In this document: positions 24,037 to 35,370 of the stretch, piece after piece
Numbering within the stretch: the first letter of the stretch is position 1
How the letters are laid out: every line of letters starts with the position of its first letter
Origin: Mytilus californianus
Lineage: Eukaryota; Mollusca; Bivalvia; Mytilida; Mytilidae
Direction of reading: 5' to 3'
Length of the DNA stretch: 64,000 nucleotides
Assembly: GCF_021869535.1 (NCBI RefSeq)
Contig: NW_026262690.1
Span: 14,409,001-14,473,000, forward strand
Translations under genes and position numbers: made by a program
Notes under the pieces: model-generated
What the model saw: the letters and a program-made list of their open reading frames with translations, nothing else
What the model was told of the DNA's origin: nothing
Database searches by the model: none

Positions 24037-24058
24037 AATTTTGTAATGCCGATTTCGT
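23934..24058 (-). CDS. Transporter exon with start codon (ATG at 24036)
   Basis: Acceptor is a T/C tract ending AG at 24060-24059. After 22 nt of 5' UTR, ATG 24036-24034 opens 34 codons ending ...DSGWSWMVLL and one base (phase 1). The donor is AG|GTTAGT at 23933. Read-through meets TAG at 23931-23929. The 3' part of this exon and its donor are the founder of the adjacent 70-bp array. Confidence 0.85.
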
Positions 24059-24499
24059 CTAAAAAGAGAAAAAGAAAAAAACATCTGTTGAATATGTTGG
24101 AAATCGAATCGTTTTCTTAGAAACTACACATCATTAGCTATTTAAAATATTCTATACTTTGGCTGGTATGTGCTATTTATGTTCGAAAACAGAAATCTCA
24201 TAAGTATGTTATTAGTTGTCTGAGCACTAATATATCGATTGGATATTTTGTTCGAATGCATTATTACTTGCATTAGAGGTCGGTCAATTTAAAACATATC
24301 CACTCATATCAGAAACGTTGACGTTAACGTATCTGGAGATACAACAAAACACAATATTTGATCCCGAGTTTAAGTCTATGTTGCGTATCAAAACTCTTCA
24401 TTTCATGGAAACCTATAGGTAAAACAATTATGCAGTTTTACTAGATTGGCAATGGTGGTGTTTTGCGAAAAAAAAAAGGGGCTCTATCATTAGCTAACG

Positions 24500-24625
24500 G
24501 TATGGGTTTTGCTTACTCTTCAAGGTCGTCCGGTGGTCGATAGGTGTTTAAATCAACGTCATTTGAACTATGGTGTATAGTGGTAGTTGTATCAATGGCA
24601 ATAATACCACATCTCCTTATTTTAT
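24500..24625 (+). mobile_element. Penelope-like family B 3' tail fragment
   Basis: Ends GGCAATAATACCACATCTCC TTATTTTATA and contains a diverged AAGGTCGTCCGGTGG block. Both match the tails at 34030-34410 and elsewhere. Confidence 0.6.
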
Positions 24626-24819
24626 AAACACAAAATAATGCAGGTAAAGCACTTAACATATAACTGTATAACAGATAAAAAAAATACAAGCAAAAGCAAA
24701 CATATAACAACCAAATGAATATTATTCCGTTTAAAAAATATTTGCAGCAACTGAAAGCAAGCTCAAACTATTATCCCACTGATATGTAATCAAACTATTA
24801 ATATTGATTTGTTGGTATT

Positions 24820-26325
24820 TTTAATAAAATTGAGAATGGAAATGGGGAATGTGTCAAAGAGACAACAACCCGACCGAAGAGCAGAAAACAGCCGAAGGCC
24901 ATCAATGGGTCTTTAACACAGCGAGTTAATCCCGCATCCGGAGGAGGGCTTCAGCTGGCCCCTAAACAAAAATGTGTACTAGTTCAGTGAAAATGGACGT
25001 CATACTAAACTCCAAAACATATAAATGAACTAAAATTTAAAAAAACATACAAGACTAACAAAGGCCAGATGCTCCTGACTTGAGACAGGCGCAAAAATGA
25101 GGCGGGGTTGAACATGTTTTGTGAGACCTCAACCCTACCCCTATACCTCTAGCCAATGTAGAATAAACAAACACACAGCAATACGCACAGTAAAACTCAG
25201 TTTAAAAGAAGTCCGAGTCCGATGTCAGAATAGGTAACAAAAGAAACTAAGCAAAATGACATTGATAGATAAAATAACAAAGGACTACTAGCAGTTACTG
25301 ACATGCCAGTTCAAGACGTCAATTAAACTGTTTGAAAGATTATGTCTTCATCATATGAAAATCAAGCACAATCCCTCCCGTTAGGGGTTTAGTATCAAAC
25401 CATCATAAAATATATGAGAAGAACATAACCCGTACCATGCCAAAAACTGGTTTTAGAATAAATGTGTTTATTTCCGATGCAAAGACCCTATGAGTGAATC
25501 AATATTAAAACCAAAATATGCAATCTTTAATGACCTGACAACAGTATCGTAACTATATCCTTTCTGAATAGTCTGTTTAAAGGTTTGATTAGCTTTTGAG
25601 GTGAATGCCGACATCTTTGTGCTTTGTATAGAATATTACCATAAAAGATTGGATGTGAAATACCTGAACGTATAAGATATCTGCATGTTGATTTATATTT
25701 ACGAAAGATGTCCTTGAACCGATGATAAAATTTAGTAAATGTTTTGACTAGTTTGTGATATCGAAAACCCTGGTGTAATAATTTTTCAGTAATACAGAGA
25801 TTTCTTTCGTTAAAATCAAATACATTGTTACATACTCCAGAGAATCGTACAAGTTGAGATATATTAACACCATTAGATGGTGACAAGGGAGTGCCACCAT
25901 AAAAAAATGGATAATTAACCATAGGAAATGAAAAATCATCTCTTTTGTCATAAATTTTGGTTGTAAGCTTCCCGTTTACGATATAGATATCAAGATCCAG
26001 GAAAGGTCAGTGCTCATTGTTAGTATTAGCTTTATGTAAAGTCAGTTCAGCAGGATAAATCTCCTTAGTGTATATACTGAAGTCGTCATTATTGAGAGCC
26101 TTGATATATCATCCAAATATCTAAAATTGTTATTAAATTTTTGAATCAGATGTTGTTTCGATGGGTCTTTGCTGATTTTAGTCATAAATTGTAACTCATA
26201 ACAATACAGAAACTGGTCCGCAATAAGTGGTGCACAGTTAGTCCCCATTGGAATTCCGATAACTTGACGATATACGGAATCTCCATAGCGAACAAAAATG
26301 TTATCTAGTAAAAATTCAAGGGCAG
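24820..26325 (-). mobile_element. Penelope-like element, family A, RT fragment and 3' UTR
   Basis: Read on the - strand, it begins at about 26325 with a reverse-transcriptase segment containing GIPMGTNCAPLIADQFL and FRYLDD (the metal-binding YLDD) at about 26250-26090. It continues through a C-terminal thumb-like part (25922-25527; VRFSGVCNNVFDFN, QGFRYHKLVKTFTKFYHRF). A ~650-bp tail follows, ending GACACATTCCCCATTTCCAT TCTCAATTTTA near 24820. Frameshifts separate the pieces. The combination matches the Penelope-like retroelement family; the 5' part is missing. Confidence 0.8.
25527..26325 (-). pseudogene. Penelope-type reverse transcriptase fragment (broken)
   Basis: Two open pieces in different frames (about 26248-26042 and 25922-25527) plus a short upstream stretch. 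They cover RT motifs from the MGTNCAPL region to the C-terminal side. Frameshifts and the missing N-terminal half mark it as inactive. Confidence 0.75.
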
Positions 26326-26536
26326 TTCACACCACTTGGCCTGTTTCGTGGCAGGCAGTTTTTATTGAGGAAGGAAGTCGGAGTGCCCGGAGAGAACCAA
26401 CATCTTCGGCAAGAAAACTGGCAATCCTAGTCAATTAAGATGAGAGTCGAATGCGCCTGCTACGTGCGGGGTTCGAACTCACAAGGCTAGCGGTGCAGTA
26501 GTTGAATTACTTAGACCACTCGGCAACCGAGGCCCC
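26326..26536 (-). mobile_element. tRNA-derived SINE
   Basis: The - strand starts GGGGCCTCGGTTGCCGAGTG, with an A-box-like GTTGCCGAGTGGTCTAAG. A B box GAGTTCGAACCCC follows about 50 nt later, as in tRNA-Leu/Ser. The non-tRNA body includes GGTTCTCTCCGGGCACTCCG. It interrupts or abuts the 5' edge of the family A reverse-transcriptase remnant. Confidence 0.75.
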
Positions 26537-26616
26537 AAAACTGTCAAGTATGTTCGCAGTAACTGAAATCAAGCTCAAAGTATCTAACCTGCTGATATTA
26601 AATAATGACTGTGACT

Positions 26617-26671
26617 AATACTGAATACTACTTCATTATTTTTTTTTTGCTTTTAAATAACATATGGTAAT
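26617..26671 (+). repeat. 55-bp direct repeat (copy 1; copy 2 at 27527-27580)
   Basis: Both copies read AATACTGAATACTACTTCAT, a T-rich run, then GCTTTTAAATAACATATGGT. They are about 900 bp apart, and nothing coding lies between. Likely a local duplication or a shared dispersed repeat. Confidence 0.6.
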
Positions 26672-26904
26672 GTAGAATTTCAAATAAAAAATTAAATAGT
26701 TTAGTATTGTTTCTATGTATAAATTAGCAAATTGATGTTTATCAAAAACAGCAGATGCAGTGATTGAAAATGTAACAGTATAATTTCTATCTTTTTTAAT
26801 AGTATTACCGTAAACAGCTTATTTTTTTCAAGTTTTATCGTTATCGTATTTATAAAATGATGACTAACAATGACCGACATATATTTCAATCAATTAACCT
26901 ATAT

Positions 26905-26965
26905 CTCTTACCTGATCGTAAATTAACCTATCGCTCTTACCTGATCGGGTCTTTGGCAGTAACTG
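26905..26965 (-). other. Candidate transporter 5' UTR exon with duplicated donor
   Basis: On the - strand a T-rich tract ends TTTACAG at about 26963. It is followed by TTACTGCCAAAGACCCGATC AG and a consensus donor GTAAGAG. A second GATCAG|GTAAGAG follows 29 bp later. It lies upstream of the transporter start exon and could be its 5' UTR exon, but only splice signals support it. Confidence 0.25.
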
Positions 26966-27103
26966 TAAAAAAAACACATATTATTACTATAGAAGAGAGT
27001 GTTACAATGTATCGCTGTTACATAACTTACATAATTAACTTCTTGCATACTTGTCGGGGTGCACTGTCCGTTGTCATTCATCGGTCGTTGAACTCCAGAT
27101 TTG

Positions 27104-27116
27104 TTTTTATATATAC
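27104..27116 (-). promoter_or_regulatory. Possible TATA box upstream of transporter
   Basis: TATATATAAAAAC on the - strand, about 150 bp upstream of the candidate 5' UTR exon. Weak, because AT-rich runs are common here. Confidence 0.2.
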
Positions 27117-27129
27117 CTAGTAATTGTCC

Positions 27130-28580
27130 TCAAGATAAAGTGTTTGATCCCATAAACGATCTTGTTCAATTGATATTTACGATTTACAAAAGTTAAAGCC
27201 ATCTGAATTTCATTCATGATAAATATTTAGAAATTACAGGGAAAAAACGTGTGACTATCAATCAATAAGACCCTGATATATAATCCGTACATGCGTACAT
27301 GTATATTCAGTTTTAGATTTTATCGCTTTCCTATATAACTTTTAGGGTAACTAATTCTGCTTTTTCAAACCTGCATTTCATGACCCAGTGGTTGTAATTT
27401 ATCGGTGCTGTTTTTTTGGGGTTTTTTTTTGTCATCAAATTCCGATCGTCAAAACGATTTTCGTTCATGCAACTTTTAAAATAATCTCTGGTGCACGTAT
27501 ATATAATATATACATATATTCATTAATACTGAATACTACTTCATTATTATTTTTTTTTTTGCTTTTAAATAACATATGGTAAAATCGCTGAAAGACCCCC
27601 CTCCTAAATAATTGAAAACTATCATGCTGCACTGACGATGATATCTTGGTGTAAATCAGATACACCCATTCGGGCTGACGCCCTCAAGGTGTATCTAATA
27701 CATATAATAATCTCTAGACGTTTGCAGGTGCGGATCCAGGAATTTATGTAATGGAGGGGCGCTCCTGATAATTAGGAATTATAGGACCTTATTTTTACAC
27801 AAAATTAGCTTTGTAATTTTATTTTTACTATTCTTTTTCTTTTTTAGAGGGATGGGGTGTGCGCTCTGCCTGAACACGCACCTGATGCGTGTGTTTTTTT
27901 TGTTTTGTTTTTTTTTTCTGTCTTTCTGGTTGCTGTCTCATTGACGACCAGCCACGTATAAGCCAAATCTCGTTTTACTTTACTCCATTAAAACCTGAAT
28001 GTGTATGTGGATTCGTTATCGGATGAGGACACTCAAAGATAACATAATGTGTATAATGGCCATTTATACCTGTGTATGTGTGGTAGACAAATATTTTAAA
28101 CTCATCTATTTATAAATTTTCTTATTTTCTTATTTATTTATTTATGCACATGATCGATATATCTAATATTTCCCAAATCGAGGGGTGACATTATTGACAG
28201 AATTAACTATTCCTACTGTATATCTACTTACTGGATCTGTAAACATGTCCGTGTGATGCCTCCTCTAATTACACATCATGTTTATCACCTTTTACACGAT
28301 AGAGAACAATGTTAAAAAAGTGTTGTCATCCCTTTTAATCACTGCATTTCGTTCATGAATAACTGACAAAAGATGAAAAATGATAAGGGTCGAAGTTCAA
28401 TTTGTAAAGTAAAGAGTAAAGATATCTTATCAGTAGCATAATTATTGATTGTTTGGTAAACAGATACACTCAATATAACTTCATCATAATAGAGGATAAG
28501 GTTTCAGTTTTCACTTCAGGGTTAACACAAAGGGTTGACTAAGGTGTAGAAATTTGGTCATCTGAACCCCTCCCACCTAA
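27130..28580. other. AT-rich intergenic stretch without recognised gene
   Basis: Contains the second copy of the 55-bp repeat and a GGATCCAGGAATTT repeat terminus near 27730. I see no supportable exon or RNA gene. Confidence 0.5.
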
Positions 28581-28589
28581 AGTAGTATT

Positions 28590-28860
28590 GTCCCTATGCA
28601 ACATGTTCTCTTTTTCCAGTGCCAGCAAATTTCCCAACCCCTCTTCCAAGTCGACCCACTTTTCAGAACCTGCCTTTTGGATTTGGTTTTTAACTCCTCG
28701 TCCTGAATTTGCATGAAATATTTGTCATTGGACATTAATCAAACAAAAATCAATCAATACCTTTAGGGTTAGTTTTCCATTGTCATATTGAACCGTACCA
28801 TTATTTCCAAACCGCTATTTTATTGATCAATTGATTGATTGATTGATTGATTGAAATTCG
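28590..28860 (+). repeat. Dispersed repeat tail and (TTGA)n run
   Basis: GAATTTGCATGAAATATTTG and TTGGACATTAATCAAACAAA match the tail near 11430. A (GATT)n run lies at 28828-28852. Confidence 0.45.
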
Positions 28861-30489
28861 TCAAATCCCCGCTGTAAAGTATATTTCGCCAAACTTCAGC
28901 TAGCTTAAACCCGCCATTTATTAAAGTACATATTCGAAGCCAAGATCTATGTCATCCCTTTTTTTTTTGTATGGTTTTTTTTTTCCATTAAAAGAATTCT
29001 ATGATGCATATATTCACAACTTGCCTTATTCAAGATGGTATGAATACTTGATGACCTCTAACCAAAAACTTAAAAAAGGGTAAAAAAAAATCCTTATTAA
29101 CTTGTATAGACCCGGAACGACTAGAGATTTCCAATAAAATGACATACGTACCTAACTCGACGTACGCACGTAACGGGACCGGTTATTGCTAACCTATTAA
29201 TTTTGTTAAATACGTCACTCAAGTTTTAACTAAGAATTCCTAAACTATTAAACCCATTCATGATAAATTTTATCAATATCAAGTTCTAAGATGATGAAAA
29301 AAAAAAGAAATCATGATTTTTATATATCACGTGATTATTGAGATTCCCGCCAAAACTTCAATGTCATAAGACCACGTATATACACGTATCTTTACCTATC
29401 ATACAATTGATTTGAGTTGTCTTTCATGGTTTTGACCATGCTTTTGTTTTTCGATATACTTTGCGAATGAACCTTTTATTATTTAATATTTGACATGCTT
29501 TTATTTGTCGTTATCAGATTGGTGTCCCTTTTTTATTTCCTTTCGTCTCTTAATGTTTTATAATATTTAATTTCCGTTGGTGTTTATTATTAGACAGAGA
29601 TTTTTCTAGCAATTTCAGAAATATCGAATTCAAAGTGTTAGTCAGAATTTGTCTCTGTTAAAGTTGATAACTGGGATTGCATCATACTTTATTAAGCATC
29701 ATTTCAAACGTTCTCTTCTTCTGCAGTTAATCTTGTTTATTTACAATCTCCGATTTTTTCCCCAGAAAAAACGTTCGACAAAGGGATGTGTATATTTAAA
29801 AAAAAATTGATACAGGTGTTGTACTTCTTTCAATTCTAATTGTTGACATACCCTTTTCTTTCAAATGAAAGTCAACTAACATTAAAAAAAAGAATTTTGT
29901 AATTAAAAGTGATATATGTAAATAAATGTGTACACCAATTCGTTATATAGATTGTAATTTGGAAGGTGTACTTGATTAGCAATAGATGACTAATCTGCAT
30001 ATAAACATTGACCGCTGTGGATAGTAAACTATCAATTTATAGTACAAAGTAATTGGCTAAAAAAATGTCCTGTCCTCAAGTATCTCTGATTTAAAGTGGA
30101 CAAGAATGCCAATTTATATACTTGTTACATTTTTAAGACAACTATAATGCCACTTGAGTCTTTACAGTAATTTTCTTTTTAAAATGTACTTTTAATTAGT
30201 AAGGCTTGATATTGTCATAGTTGTTTTTGGATTAAGACAACTCTTACTAGTCCAATTAGAAGTGGATTCTTAAACTATAACATATTGATTAAGGGAAGCA
30301 AAAATTTTTAGTTTCAACTTTTGTCTCGCCTTAGAGATATATATTTATATATAAAGTTAAACTCTACGACATATCCATGCATAGGATCACCAGTGAAGGT
30401 GATACACGGCTGAAAACAAATTTTATATTCATAATTACTTAAAATATGTATATATGTGTAAACCAAGCTCTGTGAAAGAAGGTTTTTCC

Positions 30490-30830
30490 AGGTTGTTCTT
30501 ATGTCCTGCTGTTGCACCTCTGTCCCAGACTTAGGGGGAGGGGTTGAGAACTCATTCTTTATGTGCCTGTCCCATGTCAGGAGCCTGTGGTTCACTTGTT
30601 GTCGTTGGTTCATATCTGTTATATTAGTTTTTCGTAAATAGTTTTGTTTTAAATTAGGCCGGTAGTTTTCTCAATTGAATTGTTTCATATTTTTCAAGTT
30701 GGTTCCTTTTATAGTCGACTATACGGTATGGATTTTTCTCATTGATGAAGGCCGTACGGTTGCCTATCATTGCTTACATCCACTTCATTTCTTATTGGCA
30801 ATCATATCATATCTCCTTATTTTTTTTGAT
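30490..30830 (+). mobile_element. Penelope-like family B 3' tail (5'-truncated)
   Basis: Matches the tail consensus: CTGTCCCATGTCAGGAGCCT, GAAGGCCGTACGGTTGCCTA, ending GGCAATCATATCATATCTCC TTATTTT. Confidence 0.7.
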
Positions 30831-31427
30831 TTAACTAAATACGTTTAATATTCTCAGGTAATTTAACATGTAAGAATCAGCTTTCAGTACCTGGGGGTAC
30901 TTTAAGATCGGTACTCTGTGTCTTTCATCATAAAAATGTAATTGTTTAGGGCTTAATTCAATATTGATTAGTTGAGCTATTTCCAACTGAATTTTACCGG
31001 TTTTATTTCTTATATTGTGCTGTTACACCAGAGTGTTGAACGCTGGTAAACGCGTTTAATCAGGCCAAATTCTATATTTGCTTTCCCAAGTCAGGAGTTT
31101 TCAATTCAGTGGATGTCGAGAACTTATGTTACGCATGCATCTCTTTGCTACATAGTTCAAGTTTTATAAATGTCTAAGTTAAAAGCAATAGAGATCATAG
31201 AAGTATGTTTATCAAATGATCATGTCTACTCACAATTAAAACAGTAAGAAAGGGATTGACTCGTCCGACTAAAACGAAGCACAAAAACAGCAATTACTAG
31301 TATTACCAAATAAACTCCATGTACCGATCTAAGAGTATTCACAGCTACTGAACACTATCTTAAAAACAACTACAACTAATAAATACAGAATAATTATCCA
31401 GTCTAGAATATTAATCAATTATTTCGT

Positions 31428-31755
31428 ACTGTTACTCCACTGTCCCAGGTAAGAGGGCCCGTTAACATGTTTAACCCCCCCCCCCCCCCACATTATGTAT
31501 GGATGTGACTGTCCTAAGTAAGGAGCCTGGTTATCGTTTGTTGCTGTGCTTTCTTTCATTTTTTTGTACATTAGTTAGGCCGTTAGTTTTATCGTTATAG
31601 TTGTTTTACATTTGTCATTTGTGGCCTCTTATAGATGACTATTCGGTATGGGCTTTACTCATTGTTGAAGGTCGTACGGTGGCCTATAGTTAATTGCTGT
31701 GTCATTTGGTTTCTTGTGAAGAGTTGTCTCATTGGCAATCATACTACATCTTTTT
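31428..31755 (+). mobile_element. Penelope-like family B 3' tail (5'-truncated)
   Basis: Same tail family, with a poly-C run at 31477-31489. Ends TTGGCAATCATACTACATCT. Confidence 0.65.
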
Positions 31756-33067
31756 TGTACATATCACAAATTAAGTAAAAAAATACATAAACTCTCTAGA
31801 AAAGCAAGACCTTGTGTCATGTCAAAAGCACAGAGTGTCGGTAGGACCATTAGTGTTCATAACTGTATAGTAGATTATATGTAGTTTCTATAAAATGTAA
31901 TGATAATTCATCAGTAAAAGATACATGATTATTTGTTAGTGGAATTATATATAACCTAATAAATGAATATTTATATTAAAAGAAACATCAGAAACAAGAA
32001 TATGTGTCCATTAGATTACACGCCAGTATCATATTTCCGTGTTAAGTGAGCTCTAAATCCAGGAAAAAATCCAATTCAGCATGTAGCCTTAAACTTTTAA
32101 ATCCCGTGCGAGATGTCTAATATTCAAACATTGTTGTTTTTAAAACGTATTTATCAAAGTCAAACGACAATCATCGGAGCAACGCGAAAAAAAATTGGAC
32201 AATTTTATACTAAACATTTGTATAGATAACGTGGAAAACGTGAGATTTTCAAAATTATTTGGCGATCGAAAGGGGGGAGTACGCCCTCTCCCCCTGTATC
32301 TGCGAATGCACGTTTAGGTATACATGTACAAAAACCTCGTTCCATGCATTATTATAGTTAAAGACTAAAAAGTACTATTTGATAAATGTATCAATGATAT
32401 GAATTTCTGCTCACGTCAAATTATCTTGAATTAAATTATAGAAAAATATTTTTTTTTAAAGTTAGTCGCGTACACCTTTTACATTCGGGTGTGTTGGAAT
32501 CTACTTTTTAAGCGTTAAAACTTATAAAAACAAAAAAAGAGATAACCTTCTCGCTTCGGATTTCATTATTTTAATATTTTCATGCTAAATTTTTACTTGG
32601 TAGTTTTTAAAATTCATATTTTGAGAAGAACTGAAATATGGGTCAAGTGAAATGACAAGAAATGATGGGTGTATTTGATTACAAGTTGCTAGCTTGCTTA
32701 TTCCATTAAAATATTTTTGTCAATAAAATCATTCAAAATTTAATAACAAAATATTTAAAGATTAAAAAAAGGAGTTGGGGTTGATTTTTACATTTAGTCT
32801 ATATCAGCAAAAAATGCGTGTCGAAAGAGCAAAAAATGCATTTAGTGTATGCTCCCCTCCGTCATGCTTCAATGCAATAGGACGAAATACGCTGAGTTAG
32901 GTCGGTTATGTCGAGTAAAGTCATTTTATTGGAAATCTCTAATATTAAGACATATTGAATAGACATATGTTGTTGAAAGCTGTTTGTTGACCTCTTGGTT
33001 TCTTTTGGTTGTTTTGTCCATTGATTGCTGTTTTATTGACGTATACCCCACATCTCCTTTATCATAC

Positions 33068-33426
33068 TTAAGGATGTACTTAGGTAAATTAAGAAAATCT
33101 AGAATTCAAAATTGATACTGTAAACCAGAAAAGCATTTATTAGTTCCTTTTTGAGATATTTATTTTTTTTTAAAAGGCGGGAAAAGGCTGATTCGGACTT
33201 TTACCTTATATTTGCATTGGTATTATTTGGGTCTCAAATCGAAAGAAAAGAAATCTAAAATCTGCTTAAATTTTGGTAAATGACCTTTTATGAGCTATTG
33301 GAGTCTTATATGAATAGAAAAATGGGTGTAATGGGGCAAAATATTTTACCCTGTATGGTAGGAAAAAAACCAAGGAGTCCGAACATCTGACAGAAAATCC
33401 GAAACCTGACCTAAGTACGTCCTTAA
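33068..33426. mobile_element. 359-bp MITE
   Basis: Terminal inverted repeats TTAAGGATGTACTTAGGT (33068) and the inverse of TTAAGGACGTACTTAGGT (ending 33426) differ at one position. The interior is AT-rich and non-coding. Confidence 0.75.
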
Positions 33427-34024
33427 CTTAAGGATAATAACTCATACAAGTAGTCGATTGAAAATTCATTCGTGTTGAATATTTGCGGATCTTAGTTTTT
33501 CGTATAATTTATATAAAAACAAGAAGATGTGGTATGATTACAAATGAGACAACTCTCCACCAGAGACCAAATGACGAAGACATTAAGAACTAAGAGTCAC
33601 CGTACGGCCTTCAACAATGAGGAAAACCCATTCCGCATAGTAAACTATAAAAAGGCCCCGAAATAACAAATGTAAAACAGTTCAAACATGAAAAATAACG
33701 GCATGATTTATATACAAAACAGTAAACGAAACACTACAAATATGATATACAGGAACAAACGACAACCTCTGAATTGCAGGCTCCTGACTTGGGACAGGCA
33801 CACACAGAATGAGGTGGGATTTTAAACAAGTTTGCTGGCGCCAAGCTCCTCACTTAACCTTGGATAATGGTGTAATAATATAACAAACTATAAAAGTCAG
33901 TTGGAAAGGGCTTAACTCATCAAATCGATACAACGCACAAAAAACTATCAAAAACACAAAAAGACACACACAAAGAACAGATATGAGAGTAGTTACTAAA
34001 AGCTAGTTCAAATCCAATAACAAC

Positions 34025-34412
34025 GAATTTTTTTTGTGTTCTTATATTGTGCTGTTACACCACTGTTCCAGGTTAGGGACACTTGAGCGCTCACAAACAT
34101 GTTTAACCCCGCCACATTCTTTATGCGCCTGTCCCAAGTCTGGAACCTGTAGTTCAGTGGTTGTCGTTGGTTCATGTCTGTCATATTTGTTTTTCGTAAA
34201 TTGTTTTGTTATAAATTAGGCAGTTTGTTTTCTCAATTGAATTGTTTCATATTTTTCATGTTGGGGCCTTTTATAGCCGGCTATACGGTATGGGTTTTTC
34301 TCATGTTGAAGGCCGTACGGTTGTCTATAATTGCTTACACCCACTTTATTTGAACTTTGGTGGATATTTGTCTCATTGGCAATCATACCATATCTCCTTA
34401 TTTTTATAATAA
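34025..34412 (+). mobile_element. Nested Penelope-like family B tail (+)
   Basis: Runs from TTCTTATATTGTGCTGTTAC to TGGCAATCATACCATATCTC CTTATTTTTAT, inside a - strand copy of the same family. One of the best-preserved tails in the window. Confidence 0.8.
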
Positions 34413-34530
34413 AAAAATCATGTATATAAGACTAAACTATGAATCAGTACACATCCAATATGCAATGGACTTGTGTAATGCCAAAATAAAGGTATTGACA
34501 GATTGTAGGACCGTAAATGTACATATACCC

Positions 34531-34617
34531 ATTGGTGGCCGTCGGCTGTTTTCTGCTGTTTGGTCGGGTTGTTGTCTCTTTGGCACATTCCCCATTTCCA
34601 TTCTCAGTTTTATATTA
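34531..34617 (+). mobile_element. Nested Penelope-like family A 3' end (+)
   Basis: Short fragment GGGTTGTTGTCTCTTTGGCA CATTCCCCATTTCC ... CTCAGTTTTA. This is the inverse of the family A ends at 24820 and 53180. It splits the same host copy a second time. Confidence 0.8.
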
Positions 34618-34999
34618 TGTGTATAACAATAATATGTAGTTAATCAATATTTATACGGATAAAAACAACATTCAAATCTAATTACAGTGTTGAATAGGTA
34701 ACCTTTTAGAATAAGTACATTTAAAGAATAGTATCTAAATTTACAGGCTCAGTAAACAGCATAACCGTTAAAATTAGGATGTGGTATCCCGTTTGTAATA
34801 ATATGTACAGCCAATTCTATGTATCTTTATATGGATACTGAATGATACCCTGAAAAGGGGTGGGGCTTGTTTTATTGATAGATTTGGTAAATCCCCTTTT
34901 TAAGATAGAGCTGTAATTTGCAATTTCTGGACGAAATTTTCTGCTTTTTTCTAAAAAAAAAATATTCAAACAACCGTTGCTGTGTGATGCAATTTTTTC

Positions 35000-35135
35000 G
35001 GTTTTCAAATATATCGTCTTATTTTTCGCTGGCTTAAATTCGCTAGATTCTTTTCGATCGGCCGTTGCTGTCTGTTGTAATTTTTCGGTTTATAGATTAT
35101 CGCCTTATTGTTTGCTGGCTTATTGTTCACTAGGG
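35000..35135 (+). repeat. ~74-bp tandem duplication
   Basis: Two diverged copies of a unit with GTTGCTGT...GTAATTTTTCGGTTT and TCGCTGGCTTA...CACTAG. No coding content recognised. Confidence 0.5.
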
Positions 35136-35172
35136 ACATGTTTTATTGGTCTCTTCTGTAGTAAAAAAAAAA

Positions 35173-35370
35173 ATGAATCTGGACCTCTTCTGCAGATATC
35201 CTGTAGAAGAAGAAATAAAACACAACTTCAATTTGCCGTCGAATATAGCAGAATGTTTTATGTTGGATGACATAAATGAAGTTTACGATGATTTATTAGA
35301 AAATGTAGTTACGTCAATTCATTTGGTAGACATGACTGTAATAGTGTGCTCTGGTTTGGCATTGCTGTAA
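35173..35370 (+). CDS. Unrecognised short open frame
   Basis: An open frame of about 65 codons starting MNLDLFCRYPVEEEIKHNFN and continuing acidic (DDINEVYDDLLENV), with a hydrophobic end. Its composition is more protein-like than its surroundings. There is no clear splice context, homologue or promoter, and it may be part of a transposable element. Confidence 0.2.
   Translation: MNLDLFCRYPVEEEIKHNFNLPSNIAECFMLDDINEVYDDLLENVVTSIHLVDMTVIVCSGLALL

Larger units (their letters stand above)
29122..32941. mobile_element. Candidate 3.8-kb element with terminal inverted repeats
   Basis: Left end TAGAGATTTCCAATAAAATG at 29122 is mirrored exactly in inverse at 32922-32941. Similarity (GACCTAACTC-type sequence) continues about 25 bp inward. 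The ends TA...TA suggest a TA target. The interior has no recognised transposase and hosts two Penelope family B tails (30490-30830, 31428-31755), so it would be non-autonomous. Confidence 0.5.
33520..34800 (-). mobile_element. Penelope-like family B copy (-), interrupted twice
   Basis: Reverse-orientation tail from about 33520 (AAGATGTGGTATGATTACAA ATGAGAC) to 34020. It resumes at 34415-34530 and again at 34618-34800, as the uninterrupted copy at 38690-39620 shows. The gaps are filled by two + strand tails. Confidence 0.75.

Noticed and set aside
26440-26536. Functional tRNA-Leu/Ser gene
   Set aside because: A and B boxes are present, but the cloverleaf ends and anticodon arm are not convincing and a SINE body follows.
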